A stretch of DNA of 64,000 nt from an uncultured Alphaproteobacteria bacterium (lineage in GTDB: Bacteria > Pseudomonadota > Alphaproteobacteria > HIMB59): positions 1-64,000 of the forward strand of contig CACJAI010000002.1 in assembly GCA_902591315.1 (NCBI GenBank), written 5' to 3'. Below, piece after piece: positions 46,982 to 57,666 of this stretch; within the stretch, counting starts at the first letter, position 1, and every line of letters starts with the position of its first letter. The notes beneath the pieces are model-generated. The model did no database searches. It was not told the origin of the DNA and was given only the letters and a program-made list of their open reading frames with translations. The translations under genes were made by a program, and so were the position numbers.

Positions 46982-47697
46982 GACGAGTATTCCTTGATCA
47001 ATTCATTTAATGAAAAATTATATTTTCTAATTTTTTCAAACTCTGAAAGTGATACGGAGTAAAATTTTACCTCATCACCTGGAAGAAAAAGGGAAGGGTA
47101 AGAACTTTGTAAATCAAAAATATCAAATGGTATTTGTCCAATTATATTCCAACCCCCAGGTGAAACTTTTGGATATATACAGGTATGGTTTTTTGCTATG
47201 CCAATGGATCTAGCAGGAATTTTTACCCTTGGAGTAGCTAACCGCGATGTGATTAATTGGGAGGGAACATCCCCTAAATATGGAAATCCCGGCATGAAGC
47301 CTATATAATATGTATAGTAACGAACTGATGAGTGAAGATTGATAACCTCTTCTTTTGTAATCTGGTGTAGTTTTTGGATGATCTTTATATCTAAAGCAAA
47401 ATCTTCATTATAACATGCCGGTATTTCCCATGTTTTAGTAACTTTTTTGTTAGTTTGAGAGTTTGTATCTTTCATTTTCATACTAATTTTGTCTTTGTTT
47501 TGATCTCTAATTTTTGAATTTTCAAAAATTACAACTATTTTATTGAAGGAAGGAATAATGTTTAGTGGTTGAAGATTAAGGTTTGAAATATTTAAAAATG
47601 TCTCATTTACCTCCTGTGATATAGATTTTGAGGTTTCATTCCCAAAATCTAAGACTAAACCACGATCCCCATAAGAATTTATTCCTTTGAAATACAC
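46978..47697 (-). CDS. pxpB: 5-oxoprolinase subunit B
   Basis: 'YTYYIGFMPGFPYLGDVP', 'TPRVKIPARSIGIAKNHTCIYPKVSPGGWNIIGQ'. Confidence 0.92.
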   Translation of the reverse strand: MYFKGINSYGDRGLVLDFGNETSKSISQEVNETFLNISNLNLQPLNIIPSFNKIVVIFENSKIRDQNKDKISMKMKDTNSQTNKKVTKTWEIPACYNEDFALDIKIIQKLHQITKEEVINLHSSVRYYTYYIGFMPGFPYLGDVPSQLITSRLATPRVKIPARSIGIAKNHTCIYPKVSPGGWNIIGQIPFDIFDLQSSYPSLFLPGDEVKFYSVSLSEFEKIRKYNFSLNELIKEYSS

Positions 47698-47717
47698 GCT
47701 AATATCATAATGTAACT

Positions 47718-48494
47718 TTGGTGCATTTGAATAAAATTAATTTAAATTCTGATATCGCAGAAAAAGATCTCAGTTTTTTCGAGACTGTTGATGCGCAGTT
47801 AATAAATAAAATTAGCTCTGCTAATCTTTCTTGTTTATATCATGGGGGGTCAGAAGACGTTGTTTTTAAAGCACTAAATTACTGTAAAACAAAACGTGTT
47901 TCAGTTGGTGCGCATATTTCTTTTTTAGATAGAGATAATTTCGGGCGCACAAAAATTAATTGGAACAAAAAATTAATCCAAGAAATTGTCAAAGACCAGT
48001 TAATGTTTATGCATAATCTTGCCTCTAATATTAATTTTCCATTAACACATGTTAAGCTTCATGGAGCTTTGAGTAATATGGCATGCGTTGACCAAGACCT
48101 TTCTAGTGAAATAGTAGATGTTTTAAAAAAAAATTACCCATCAATGATATTACTTGCACCTGCTTTAAGTGAACTTGCTAAAATCGGTATGAATTGCAAC
48201 ATACCCACCGCCCTTGAGATTTTTGCAGATCGCACTTATGAAGATGATGCTACTTTAACACCTCGTTCCATTAATGACTCTTTGATAACAGATCCTAGAA
48301 GCGCCAAGGAGCATGTAAAAGCCATGCTTATACAAGAAGGGATTATTTCACGTTATGGGAATACTCTCAAAACAAACATTCATTCAGTGTGTGTTCACAG
48401 TGATACGCCAAATAGTGTTGAAATTTCTGAACAAATTTGCATACTCCTTCATGAAATGAAGATAAAAAAAGCAGCTCTTCCAGAATTTTTCTAA
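47718..48494 (+). CDS. pxpA: 5-oxoprolinase subunit A (LamB/YcsF family)
   Basis: 'LNSDIAE', 'VSVGAHISFLDRDNFGR', 'HVKLHGALSNMA', 'EIFADRTYEDDATLTPR'. Confidence 0.92.
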   Translation: MVHLNKINLNSDIAEKDLSFFETVDAQLINKISSANLSCLYHGGSEDVVFKALNYCKTKRVSVGAHISFLDRDNFGRTKINWNKKLIQEIVKDQLMFMHNLASNINFPLTHVKLHGALSNMACVDQDLSSEIVDVLKKNYPSMILLAPALSELAKIGMNCNIPTALEIFADRTYEDDATLTPRSINDSLITDPRSAKEHVKAMLIQEGIISRYGNTLKTNIHSVCVHSDTPNSVEISEQICILLHEMKIKKAALPEFF

Positions 48495-48501
48495 GACTAA
48501 A

Positions 48502-48999
48502 ATGAATAATTATTTTTTTTACGGCACTCTACGCTCTATTGCAATATTAGAGAAGGTTATAGGAGGAAAAACTGATCACTTAAAAATAACTAAAGCTTTT
48601 GTACCAAAAAGTGAATTGCGTTTAGTCATTAATGAAAACTTCCCTGTAATAATCTTCGGTGAAAATTATTCTGGCGTTGAAGGTATAGTGGTTAAAGGAT
48701 TAACCGAAGAAGATATAGCACGTATACGTTTTTTCGAGGATGTAGAGTTTTCTCCTAAAACAATGATTATAGACATAGGGGGAATTCATGAAGAGGTCAA
48801 TTATTTTTCACAAAAAGGAGTTGAGCCCTCTTTAGACCCTTGGTTCTATGATGAGTGGAAAGAAAAAGAGGAAGCTTTATCTTTAGTGACAACTGATTTT
48901 TGGATGCAACTTTACGGAAAATATACATCTGAAGAGGCAGATCAATATTGGAATGACGTAAAAAAGCAGGCATATCATCATTACCTCTCACAACAATGA
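48502..48999 (+). CDS. Gamma-glutamylcyclotransferase (AIG2-like)
   Basis: 'NYFFYGTLRS', 'GVEGIVVKGLTEEDIARIRFFED'. Confidence 0.8.
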   Translation: MNNYFFYGTLRSIAILEKVIGGKTDHLKITKAFVPKSELRLVINENFPVIIFGENYSGVEGIVVKGLTEEDIARIRFFEDVEFSPKTMIIDIGGIHEEVNYFSQKGVEPSLDPWFYDEWKEKEEALSLVTTDFWMQLYGKYTSEEADQYWNDVKKQAYHHYLSQQ

Positions 49000-49553
49000 A
49001 AATTGTTAATTTCTTTTTCTTAATTTCTCTTTTTTTTACATTTAATTCTTTATCTGATGAAACAACAAGTTGGGAATTATTAAAAGAGGGTGGTAAAGTA
49101 GCTTTTATTCGTCACGCATATGCTCCTGGAGGCGGTGATCCCAATAATTTTGAATTATACGATTGTTCAACACAAAGAAATTTAAATGAACAAGGAATTA
49201 ATCAATCTAAACGAATGGGTATATTATTTTCTAAATATTCTATTCCAATAGACTCTGTTTATTCCAGCGAATGGTGTCGCTGCAAAGAAACCGCTCGTCT
49301 GGCATTTGGAAATTTTGAGAGTTTAAGTGCCTTAAATTCAACATTTTCAGCTGATTATCAAAAAAACCATTCAAAACAAATGTATGAATTAAATCAATTC
49401 ATTAAAAATTGGGACGACAGTCAAGGTAATTTAATTTTTGTAACCCATTATGTAATTGTTGGTGGTTTTCTTGATTATTATCCAAGTTCAGGAGAAATGG
49501 TGATAACAGATAAATCTCTATCAGTTCTTGGCACTATTAAAATAAATTTTTAA
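48996..49553 (+). CDS. Histidine phosphatase family protein
   Basis: 'VAFIRHAYAPG', 'RNLNEQGINQSKRMG', 'SSEWCRCKETARLAF'. Confidence 0.88.
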   Translation: MKIVNFFFLISLFFTFNSLSDETTSWELLKEGGKVAFIRHAYAPGGGDPNNFELYDCSTQRNLNEQGINQSKRMGILFSKYSIPIDSVYSSEWCRCKETARLAFGNFESLSALNSTFSADYQKNHSKQMYELNQFIKNWDDSQGNLIFVTHYVIVGGFLDYYPSSGEMVITDKSLSVLGTIKINF

Positions 49554-50677
49554 AAGAATACTCTTTCAATAAACCAATATAAACCAATCATTGAAATTAT
49601 AATCGAAATAGGAATTTGCAAAAATGCTCTATACCAACTTTGACGTGAAGGTATTATAAAGATAATTGATGCTAAGATAATAATTGCTATCTGTGCTATT
49701 TCTACACCAATGTTAAATGAGATTAAACTTAAAACAAGTTGACTAGTATTTAACCCAATATCTCCCAGCACAAACGCAAAACCTAAACCATGAATTAATC
49801 CAAAAATAAAAATTATTAAATACCGAAGTAAAGTTGAACGTCTTTGAAATATATTCTCAATTGCAACATAGCTTATAGACAATGCTATTAACGGTTCAAC
49901 AATAGTAGCAGGTATAAAAATTAAATTAAAACTAGCTAGAATAAGTGTGATCGAATGCGCAACTGTAAACATTGTAACTTGAAGTAATAAAGGTTTAAAT
50001 TTGATAGCGTAAAAAAAGATACCTATTATGAATAAGATATGGTCAAGTCCCTTAGGAACAATATGCTCTATCCCTAAAACTAAATATTCAATTGTTGTAC
50101 TTAAAGCTGAAGACCGTGTCTGTTGGGATATGAGTGATGATCTTTCAGCAGGTTGTAAATAAGTTGTAAATAAAACAGACTCTTTTGATAAATCCTCAAA
50201 ATGTCTAATTACCACGGGACCCAATTCTTTTTCAAATTGAATGGTAAAAGACTCATCTTTTATTTCAAAACCTATGTTTAAAGTTGTATCTCTGGGAAAT
50301 TCATCGTTTATTTCTTGAAAAGTATCTACATTTCTTAAAGAAAGCGGTATAGTTTCATCTCCGATATTGATTTTAATCTTATCTGTAAATTTGTTTTCAT
50401 TTTCTATGACCATTTTCTCTACTTCTTCAGTGGAAAGGGTCCGTAACGCATCATATTTTTGGGATTGAGGTGAGTCGTTGGTATCCTGATATAAAGAGGC
50501 ATCAATTTCAGAAAGAACAGTTTCTGCATTTAATTTAAATTCGATTGATGCATTTCCTTCAATAATGGTAATATCCATCATCGCGGGTTTAATTTCGTGC
50601 GAATGCAGAGGAGAGCTCAATATTAAAATTAGAAAAAATAAGTACTTAATCATTCGGTCATGTTTACCAAAATTCAT
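49550..50677 (-). CDS. HupE/UreJ-like membrane protein
   Basis: 'GIEHIVPKGLDHILFIIGIFF', 'VAHSITLILASF', 'FGLIHGLGFAFVL'; real start probably internal Met at ~50653. Confidence 0.8.
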   Translation of the reverse strand: MNFGKHDRMIKYLFFLILILSSPLHSHEIKPAMMDITIIEGNASIEFKLNAETVLSEIDASLYQDTNDSPQSQKYDALRTLSTEEVEKMVIENENKFTDKIKINIGDETIPLSLRNVDTFQEINDEFPRDTTLNIGFEIKDESFTIQFEKELGPVVIRHFEDLSKESVLFTTYLQPAERSSLISQQTRSSALSTTIEYLVLGIEHIVPKGLDHILFIIGIFFYAIKFKPLLLQVTMFTVAHSITLILASFNLIFIPATIVEPLIALSISYVAIENIFQRRSTLLRYLIIFIFGLIHGLGFAFVLGDIGLNTSQLVLSLISFNIGVEIAQIAIIILASIIFIIPSRQSWYRAFLQIPISIIISMIGLYWFIERVFF

Positions 50678-51493
50678 CTAAAAATTCTTTATATTTTTTT
50701 GCTCCTTATTGCTTATTCTATTAGAGCAAACGCTCATGAATTTTGGATCGAGCCTACGCAATATCAACTTAATGATGACTTAATAAATGCTCACTTGAGG
50801 GTAGGACAAGAATTTCAAGGTATGGTTTTAATGTATAATCCACAAGATTTTAAAACATTTAAAATATTATCTGGATCCAAAAATAAAAAAGAAAAAATAA
50901 AGGGCATACTAGGTGATGTGCCTGCAATTAATATAACGACTAATTTAGACAATTTATTAATTATTTATCATGAAACTAAAGATAAATATGTTGATTATAA
51001 AAAGTTTCAAAAATTCGAGGATTTTGTTAATGAAAAAGGTTACCAGCAACTAATCAATACCCATTTTGAGAAAGGATTTCCCGAAAGTAATTTTATTGAG
51101 AGTTATCGTCGTTATGCAAAATCTCTTATTACACTAAATGGCAGTGAGGGGAAGGATAAAAATACAGGACTTCTATTTGAATTTGTTTTAGACCAAAATC
51201 CTTACAAAGAATTGAATTCAAAGCAAATGAGTGGAACTTTATATTACAAAAAAAAACCACTAAAAAAAAATCTTGTTACAATTTTTTCGAAATATAAAAA
51301 TACAAAGTTATCAATTGTAAATACCATAACGGATGATAAAGGAAAATTCACGTTTGATATTGAACCAGGAAGGGAATATCTTTTAGACTCAGTTGTGATT
51401 TATCCATTAAAGGCAGACCCAGAAAAAAATGAGCCAATCTGGCATAGTGATTGGGCATCAACAACTTTCTTGATACCTGAAAATAATCTTTAA
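50660..51493 (+). CDS. Secreted DUF4198-like protein
   Basis: Signal peptide followed by 'AHEFWIEPTQYQL'. Confidence 0.6.
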   Translation: MFTKIHLKILYIFLLLIAYSIRANAHEFWIEPTQYQLNDDLINAHLRVGQEFQGMVLMYNPQDFKTFKILSGSKNKKEKIKGILGDVPAINITTNLDNLLIIYHETKDKYVDYKKFQKFEDFVNEKGYQQLINTHFEKGFPESNFIESYRRYAKSLITLNGSEGKDKNTGLLFEFVLDQNPYKELNSKQMSGTLYYKKKPLKKNLVTIFSKYKNTKLSIVNTITDDKGKFTFDIEPGREYLLDSVVIYPLKADPEKNEPIWHSDWASTTFLIPENNL

Positions 51494-51523
51494 TTATTAT
51501 TAATTAGTATAAAATAGATAATT

Positions 51524-51859
51524 ATGATTTTTGCTTTAAAAGTTTTATTAGCTGCTCTTGTGATTGCATTTGCAAGTTGGCTTTCCGGTAAAAAACCTGA
51601 GCTATCTGGATTTATTATTGCTCTTCCAATAGCAAGTATAATAGCCATAGCCTTCTCTTTCTTAGAGCATAAAAATACTGAAAATACTGTAATATTTGCA
51701 AAAAGCATTCTTATTGGAGTACCTGTCTCATATTTATTTTTCTTACCTTTTTTCTTTGCAAAAAATCTCAATATGAATTTTTGGTTAATTTACTTGATTG
51801 GATTGACTTTACTCGTAATAGGATACTTCGTTCATAAATATATTATGAGTCTAATTTGA
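51524..51859 (+). CDS. Small integral membrane protein (DUF3147-like)
   Basis: Four TM segments, 'SGKKPELSGFIIALPIASI'. Confidence 0.5.
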   Translation: MIFALKVLLAALVIAFASWLSGKKPELSGFIIALPIASIIAIAFSFLEHKNTENTVIFAKSILIGVPVSYLFFLPFFFAKNLNMNFWLIYLIGLTLLVIGYFVHKYIMSLI

Positions 51860-52474
51860 ATGTTTGAGTTATTCGCAGACTCAACTCCAAATGCAAGAAA
51901 AATTTCAATAATGTTAGAGGAGATTAATGAGAGTTATGATTTGACTTTAATTAATTTAAATAAGGGTGAACAATTCAACGAGGAGTTTAAAAAAATTTCT
52001 CCATTTTCAAAAATTCCTGTTTTAAGACATGATAATAAGACCATATTTGAGTCTGGTGCTATCTTAATTTACTTGGCAAATTTATCTGGAGAATTTTATG
52101 GCTCAAATCAAAGTTTAACAACCCAGTGGTTGATGGCTCAAATGGGTTATATAGGCCCTATGTTAGGTCAGCATCATCAATTTCATCATTATAACCCTGG
52201 TAAAAGTGATTTTGGTGAAGATAGATATTTTAAAATTTCAGAAACGATATACAAAAATTTAGACGATCATTTATCTATAAATGAATATTTGGCAAATGAA
52301 TATTCAATTGCAGATATTGCAACATTTCCTTGGATCGCTAGACACCCAATTCATGATATAGGTCTGAATAAATACATCAATCTATTGCGATGGTATAATC
52401 AAATATCACTTAGACCTGCTGTCTTAAAGGGATATGATCTATTTAAAGATGGCTCAATACCACCACCCGCGTAA
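51860..52474 (+). CDS. Glutathione S-transferase family protein
   Basis: 'FADSTPNARKISIMLEE', 'FSKIPVLRHDNKTIFESGAILIYLA', 'SIADIATFPWI'. Confidence 0.88.
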   Translation: MFELFADSTPNARKISIMLEEINESYDLTLINLNKGEQFNEEFKKISPFSKIPVLRHDNKTIFESGAILIYLANLSGEFYGSNQSLTTQWLMAQMGYIGPMLGQHHQFHHYNPGKSDFGEDRYFKISETIYKNLDDHLSINEYLANEYSIADIATFPWIARHPIHDIGLNKYINLLRWYNQISLRPAVLKGYDLFKDGSIPPPA

Positions 52475-52479
52475 TCAAA

Positions 52480-52818
52480 ATGAAAGTATACTTTAATGGT
52501 TCATGTAATATTTGTAATGCAGAGATAAGTCACTATAAAAAGAAAACCTTAGATATAAACTATGTTGATATTTCAAAAAATAAAGATGAACATATAAATC
52601 ATCTCTCCAAAAAAGATTTATTTAGAAGAATGCATGTATATCATGATGGAAAAATTTTTTCTGGATCAGAGTCCTTTTTAGTTTTATGGGATACAATTCC
52701 AAGATGGAGATACCTGTCTTTATTGTTGAAGCTACCATTATTTAGACAACTATGGAAAATTGCATACGAAGGGTTAGCTTTACTACTTTATTTGAAAAAC
52801 AAAAAGAAGATTGAGTAG
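52480..52818 (+). CDS. DUF393/DCC family thiol-disulfide oxidoreductase
   Basis: 'VYFNGSCNICNAEISHYKK'. Confidence 0.8.
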   Translation: MKVYFNGSCNICNAEISHYKKKTLDINYVDISKNKDEHINHLSKKDLFRRMHVYHDGKIFSGSESFLVLWDTIPRWRYLSLLLKLPLFRQLWKIAYEGLALLLYLKNKKKIE

Positions 52819-52852
52819 AACCATTCTTGAAGAAAACCACAAGAATGGTTCT
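52817..52852. terminator. 13-bp perfect-stem hairpin AGAACCATTCTTG...CAAGAATGGTTCT between convergent genes
   Basis: Read directly; 10-nt loop; starts at the DCC stop codon. Confidence 0.7.
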
Positions 52853-52965
52853 GGAGGATTAAGGTTAGTTATTAATTATTACTTTTTTTGAGAAAAATTA
52901 GATCAATCAATATATTTTTATAAATGGGGATATTTTTGCTATTTGGCACTATATAGCGAGAAAAT

Positions 52966-54213
52966 CTAATTTTTTAAACGATTTAATTTTATCACTTCAC
53001 CAATAAAATATAATGATCCTCCAAAATAAATTGTGGTCTGATTTGATGAGAGTTTATTAATCATTTTAAATGAATCTGTTAAGGAATTTGCAAAATAGAG
53101 CTTAAGGTATTTGGGCATCAGATCCTCAGTAATAGAGTTTTCCTCATTCATTTTAACAACAATTATTTTATTGAAATGATTTGATAAGTTAGAGAGCATT
53201 TGAGTATATTTTTTATTATTTAAAAAAGAGCATATGAGTATTTTCCTATTCTTTGGTAATGATTTAATTAATGCTTTCATGCCATCGATATTGTGAAAGC
53301 CATCTAAGTAAATATTCTTATATTTCTTTATTTTTTTATTTAAAAGTCCGCTCTTAATTTGCTGCAATCTCCCAGGCCACTCACAATTCATCAACGCTTT
53401 TTCTGTTTTTTCTATTACAAATTTTTCTTTCAATATATTCCTCGCTAAATGTATTGCTAATCCAGCATTAATTAATTGATGTGATCCTAATAAACTTAAT
53501 TTTGATAAATTAACTCTTATATCATTCGATAAATAAAAATTAGATTTTATTTTCCAATGAATATTAAATAGATTTGCAGTTAATTTTCTTTTTTTTAATT
53601 GTGACTTAATATATTTCATAACATTTGTTTTCTGTCGATTAATAAAAATCGTACTTTTTGGATTTAATATTCCTAATTTCTCAAAAGCAATTTGATACAA
53701 TGAATTTCCTAAATAATCTTGATGATCTAAAGAAATTGGAGTAATAGCTGCATACTTTGATTTTTTTAAAATATTTGTAGCATCAAACCTTCCTCCAAGC
53801 CCAACTTCTAATATTAGATAGTCAGCTTTATGATCTTGAAAAGCTTTAAACGCCGCCGCAGTAGTGATTTCAAAAAATGTTATCAAATTTCCTTCATTTT
53901 TATCTTCGCAAAACTTCAAATATTTTAATAATTTTTGATTGGAAATTTCTTTAGATCTTAATTGAATTCTTTCATTAAATTTTACTAGGTGAGGAGTGGA
54001 GTACACGTGTGTTGAATAATCATGATGATTGAGAATTGATTTTAAAATAGCTGCTGTTGAGCCTTTTCCATTAGTACCAGCTATATGAATGACTTTGGGC
54101 AGTAAATTTTCATCAAAATTGATTTTCTTTAAAAGTTTTTTAATTCTCCCTAAAGATAAATCTGAAAATTTTGGATGTAGATTTAGTAGTCTTTGAAAAA
54201 TGGGATCTTTCAA
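52966..54213 (-). CDS. folC: Bifunctional folylpolyglutamate/dihydrofolate synthase
   Basis: 'HIAGTNGKGSTAAILKSIL', 'LEVGLGGRFDATNI', 'LDHQDYLG'. Confidence 0.92.
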   Translation of the reverse strand: MKDPIFQRLLNLHPKFSDLSLGRIKKLLKKINFDENLLPKVIHIAGTNGKGSTAAILKSILNHHDYSTHVYSTPHLVKFNERIQLRSKEISNQKLLKYLKFCEDKNEGNLITFFEITTAAAFKAFQDHKADYLILEVGLGGRFDATNILKKSKYAAITPISLDHQDYLGNSLYQIAFEKLGILNPKSTIFINRQKTNVMKYIKSQLKKRKLTANLFNIHWKIKSNFYLSNDIRVNLSKLSLLGSHQLINAGLAIHLARNILKEKFVIEKTEKALMNCEWPGRLQQIKSGLLNKKIKKYKNIYLDGFHNIDGMKALIKSLPKNRKILICSFLNNKKYTQMLSNLSNHFNKIIVVKMNEENSITEDLMPKYLKLYFANSLTDSFKMINKLSSNQTTIYFGGSLYFIGEVIKLNRLKN

Positions 54214-54217
54214 GAAT

Positions 54218-55063
54218 TTATTTTTTTACGAATGATAAAACTTTTGAAAGTGTTTGACTTAATTCTTTTCGATGGACAACCATATCAACCATTCCGTGTT
54301 CAAGAAGATATTCCGCTGTTTGAAAATCCTCAGGTAATTGTTCTTTGATTGTCTCTTCGATAACTCTTTTTCCAGCAAAACCAATCATACTTCCTTTTTC
54401 AGCAATGATAATATCTCCAAGCATCGCAAACGAAGCACTCACACCTCCAGTGGTAGGGTGAGTTAGAACACTCACGTAAGGAATTTTATTTTGATCTAGC
54501 ATATTTACAGCTGCAACTGTTTTAGGTAGTTGCATTAAACTTACAATACCTTCTTGCATCCTTGCACCTCCTGAGGAAGCAACAGATATAAATGGACAAT
54601 TCAAATCAACAGCGTTTTGACAACCAATTTTAAATGCTTCGCCAACAAATTGACCCATTGAACCACCCATAAAATTAAAATCTAAAATAAAAACTACAAC
54701 TTTTGTGCTTCCAATTTCACCTTTAGCTAAAATGGCGGCATCTTTTTGATCAGTTTTTTTTTGTGCAGCTTTCATCCTGTCTGTGTATTTTTTAAGATCT
54801 TTAAATTTTAGAGGATCATTATTTTCAAAAGGTACCTCGATTAATTCATAATTTTCGTTATCAAATAAATTTTTTAATCTACTATTTACATCCATCCCCA
54901 TATGAAAGTCACAATATGAACAAACATTTAGATTTTCTTTTAAATCACTTACATACAAGGTTCTTTCTCCACATCCACACTTGGTCCATAAATCAGACGG
55001 AGGATCTTTGCGATTAACAAGGGAGCTTAATTTAGGTTTTACATAATCTGTGAGCCAGTTCAT
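54218..55063 (-). CDS. accD: Acetyl-CoA carboxylase carboxyltransferase beta subunit
   Basis: 'LWTKCGCGERTLYVSDLKENLNVCSYCDFH', 'SSGGARMQEGIVSLMQL', 'HPTTGGVSASFA'. Confidence 0.95.
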   Translation of the reverse strand: MNWLTDYVKPKLSSLVNRKDPPSDLWTKCGCGERTLYVSDLKENLNVCSYCDFHMGMDVNSRLKNLFDNENYELIEVPFENNDPLKFKDLKKYTDRMKAAQKKTDQKDAAILAKGEIGSTKVVVFILDFNFMGGSMGQFVGEAFKIGCQNAVDLNCPFISVASSGGARMQEGIVSLMQLPKTVAAVNMLDQNKIPYVSVLTHPTTGGVSASFAMLGDIIIAEKGSMIGFAGKRVIEETIKEQLPEDFQTAEYLLEHGMVDMVVHRKELSQTLSKVLSFVKK

Positions 55064-55065
55064 TT

Positions 55066-55851
55066 TTAGATCTTAACTTCTTGAATAAATTTTTTAAGGC
55101 TTTTAAGGTACTTATTAAAATCCATCTTTATATCAAAATATTTTTGAATTAGAGCTGAGCCAATTATAACACCATCTGCATTTGTTTTTTTGGATATATC
55201 AATAACATCTTTTTTAGACTTGATCCCAAATCCAACTAAAACAGGAACAGAAGACATTTTTTTTATAGATTTAACATTTTTATTTATTTCTTTGTAATCT
55301 AATTTATTTGAACCTGTAATTCCAGTTGCAGATATATAATAAATGAAACCTTTTGAATTTTTTAGAAGTTTTTGAGATCTTTTTTTATCAGTCATTGGAG
55401 AAATTAACTTGATCAAGTGTATGTTATTTTTAGACAATGACCTTTTGATTGCATCTTCTTCTTCAAAAGGCAAATCAACAATTATTATACCATCGACAAT
55501 ACTTTTAATATTTTTTATGAATTTATTTAATCCAAATTTACGGACAGTATTTAAATAACACATAATAACAAAAGAGGTATTATTTTTAGATTTATTAAAT
55601 TCTTTAATTAAATTAAGTGATTGTTGTGTTGATAATTTTGATCTAAGTGCAAGTTTATTTGCCTCTTGGATAATAGGGCCATCTGCCATCGGATCAGAAA
55701 AGGGAAGCCCAAACTCAATAATATCTGGTTGATGAGATAACATTTCATTAAAAACCTTTTTACTTTGATTTAGTGTAGGAAACCCACACGTCATAAATAA
55801 CGAGAGTATTTTTTTTTTAGGAAGAGAGTCTAGATTATTCATCTGCATCAA
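55066..55851 (-). CDS. trpA: Tryptophan synthase alpha chain
   Basis: '[23 protein letters not shown]', '[11 protein letters not shown]', '[10 protein letters not shown]'. Confidence 0.95.
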   Translation of the reverse strand: MMQMNNLDSLPKKKILSLFMTCGFPTLNQSKKVFNEMLSHQPDIIEFGLPFSDPMADGPIIQEANKLALRSKLSTQQSLNLIKEFNKSKNNTSFVIMCYLNTVRKFGLNKFIKNIKSIVDGIIIVDLPFEEEDAIKRSLSKNNIHLIKLISPMTDKKRSQKLLKNSKGFIYYISATGITGSNKLDYKEINKNVKSIKKMSSVPVLVGFGIKSKKDVIDISKKTNADGVIIGSALIQKYFDIKMDFNKYLKSLKKFIQEVKI

Positions 55852-57040
55852 ATCCTATTGCTTTAGCTGCAGTAAATAAATCTTTATCACCTCGTCCACA
55901 CAAATTTAAAATTACAACTTTGTTTTTTTGTTTATTTTTAAATGCTTTAATTAAGTAGGCTAGGGCATGGGAAGGCTCTAGTGCAGGAATAATTCCCTCT
56001 AGTTTTGAACATATTTGAAATGCTTCAAGAGCTTCTTTATCAGTTATACCAAAGTATTTAACTCTTTTAATATCCTTTAAGTAGGAGTGTTCAGGCCCCA
56101 CACCAGGATAATCGAGGCCAGCAGAAATAGAATGAGCCTCTTTTATTTGCCCATCATTGTCTTGTAAGACATAACTGTAACTACCATGTAAAATACCGGG
56201 AGTTCCAGATGTCATTGTAGCAGCTGTTTCTTCTGTTTTGGCGCCTTTACCAGCTGCTTCAACTCCAATAATCTTTACATTTTTATCATTCAAAAATGGA
56301 TAAAACAAACCCATGGCATTTGACCCCCCTCCAACACAAGCAATTAAATAATCTGGTAGTTTTTTCTCTACTTTTAATATTTGTTCTCTGGCTTCTTTTC
56401 CAATTACAGACTGAAAATCTCTTACCATTTTCGGATAGGGGTGAGGACCTGCGGTAGAACCGATAATATAAAAAGTATCTCTAACGTTTTTAATCCAATC
56501 TCTCAAAGCTTCATTCATAGCATCTTTTAAAGATTTACTGCCAGACTCAACAGGAATAATGGTGGCCCCCAGAAGCTTCATTCTAAAAACATTAGGTTTT
56601 TGTCTTTCGATATCTTTTGACCCCATGTAAATATAACAAGGAAGACCAAAAAGAGCACAAACAGTAGCTGTAGCGACTCCATGTTGTCCAGCACCTGTTT
56701 CAGCGATAATTCTTGTTTTGCCCATTTTTTTTGCTAGGAGTATTTGTCCTAAGCAATTATTGATTTTATGGGCACCTGTATGATTTAGCTCATCTCTTTT
56801 AAAATATACTTTTGGTCCATTAATATATTTAGATAAATTTTTAGCATAGTGCAACGAAGAGGGTCTACCTACATAGTTTTTAAAAAGATCATTTAGTTCT
56901 TTTTTAAATTTTTTATCTTTTTGAATTTTTTTGTAAGATTTATCTAAATTTAATAATAGTGGCATTAATGTTTCTGAAACATACATTCCACCAAACTCAC
57001 CAAATCTTCCAATAGTGCTAGGTTGTTTATATTTTTTCAT
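55835..57040 (-). CDS. trpB: Tryptophan synthase beta chain
   Basis: '[15 protein letters not shown]', '[21 protein letters not shown]', '[10 protein letters not shown]'. Confidence 0.96.
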   Translation of the reverse strand: MKKYKQPSTIGRFGEFGGMYVSETLMPLLLNLDKSYKKIQKDKKFKKELNDLFKNYVGRPSSLHYAKNLSKYINGPKVYFKRDELNHTGAHKINNCLGQILLAKKMGKTRIIAETGAGQHGVATATVCALFGLPCYIYMGSKDIERQKPNVFRMKLLGATIIPVESGSKSLKDAMNEALRDWIKNVRDTFYIIGSTAGPHPYPKMVRDFQSVIGKEAREQILKVEKKLPDYLIACVGGGSNAMGLFYPFLNDKNVKIIGVEAAGKGAKTEETAATMTSGTPGILHGSYSYVLQDNDGQIKEAHSISAGLDYPGVGPEHSYLKDIKRVKYFGITDKEALEAFQICSKLEGIIPALEPSHALAYLIKAFKNKQKNKVVILNLCGRGDKDLFTAAKAIGFDADE

Positions 57041-57666
57041 TAATTATAAATTGATGAAAGAATGCCGTCTATCAAAGTAAGGCTTTTTTCACCTGGTTGT
57101 TCCTCTACACCAGAATTTATATCAACAAAATCCGCACCTGTTAAGTTAATTGCCTTTTTGATATTAGTGACATTTAGACCTCCTGATAAAATATAAGGAA
57201 GTTTTTTAATATTTTTAAAATCAGACCAATCCCAAGTTTTATTGTTTCCTCCAGGCATCTGTTTTGAAGAGGGCTTCGCTTCAATAAGGAACTGATCTAC
57301 ATTTATCAACTCAGTCTTTTTAAAATCCTCTGGGGATATTGATTTATATATATTTTTCTTAAAATTATTTTTAACTTCGCTTATGAAGTTTTGATCTTCA
57401 TTCCCATGAAGTTGAATTGTATCAAAATCAAAAACTTCTAATCTATTTTTAATTTCATCAATTGATGGATTAACAAAAACACCCACAAATTTATCTTTAT
57501 GTGATTTAAAATATTGGTTAACAAGAGATAGTGTGTCCATATTAATAAACCTTGGACTCTTTTCATAAAAAATTAATCCTTGATAAGAAATATTTAAATC
57601 AAGACAGTGATTAATAATAGCTGGATTATTTTGTCCACAAATTTTTATTTTTATTTTGTTCGCCAT
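57040..57666 (-). CDS. trpF: Phosphoribosylanthranilate isomerase
   Basis: 'KICGQNNP', '[12 protein letters not shown]', 'IQLHGNED', '[14 protein letters not shown]'. Confidence 0.92.
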   Translation of the reverse strand: MANKIKIKICGQNNPAIINHCLDLNISYQGLIFYEKSPRFINMDTLSLVNQYFKSHKDKFVGVFVNPSIDEIKNRLEVFDFDTIQLHGNEDQNFISEVKNNFKKNIYKSISPEDFKKTELINVDQFLIEAKPSSKQMPGGNNKTWDWSDFKNIKKLPYILSGGLNVTNIKKAINLTGADFVDINSGVEEQPGEKSLTLIDGILSSIYN

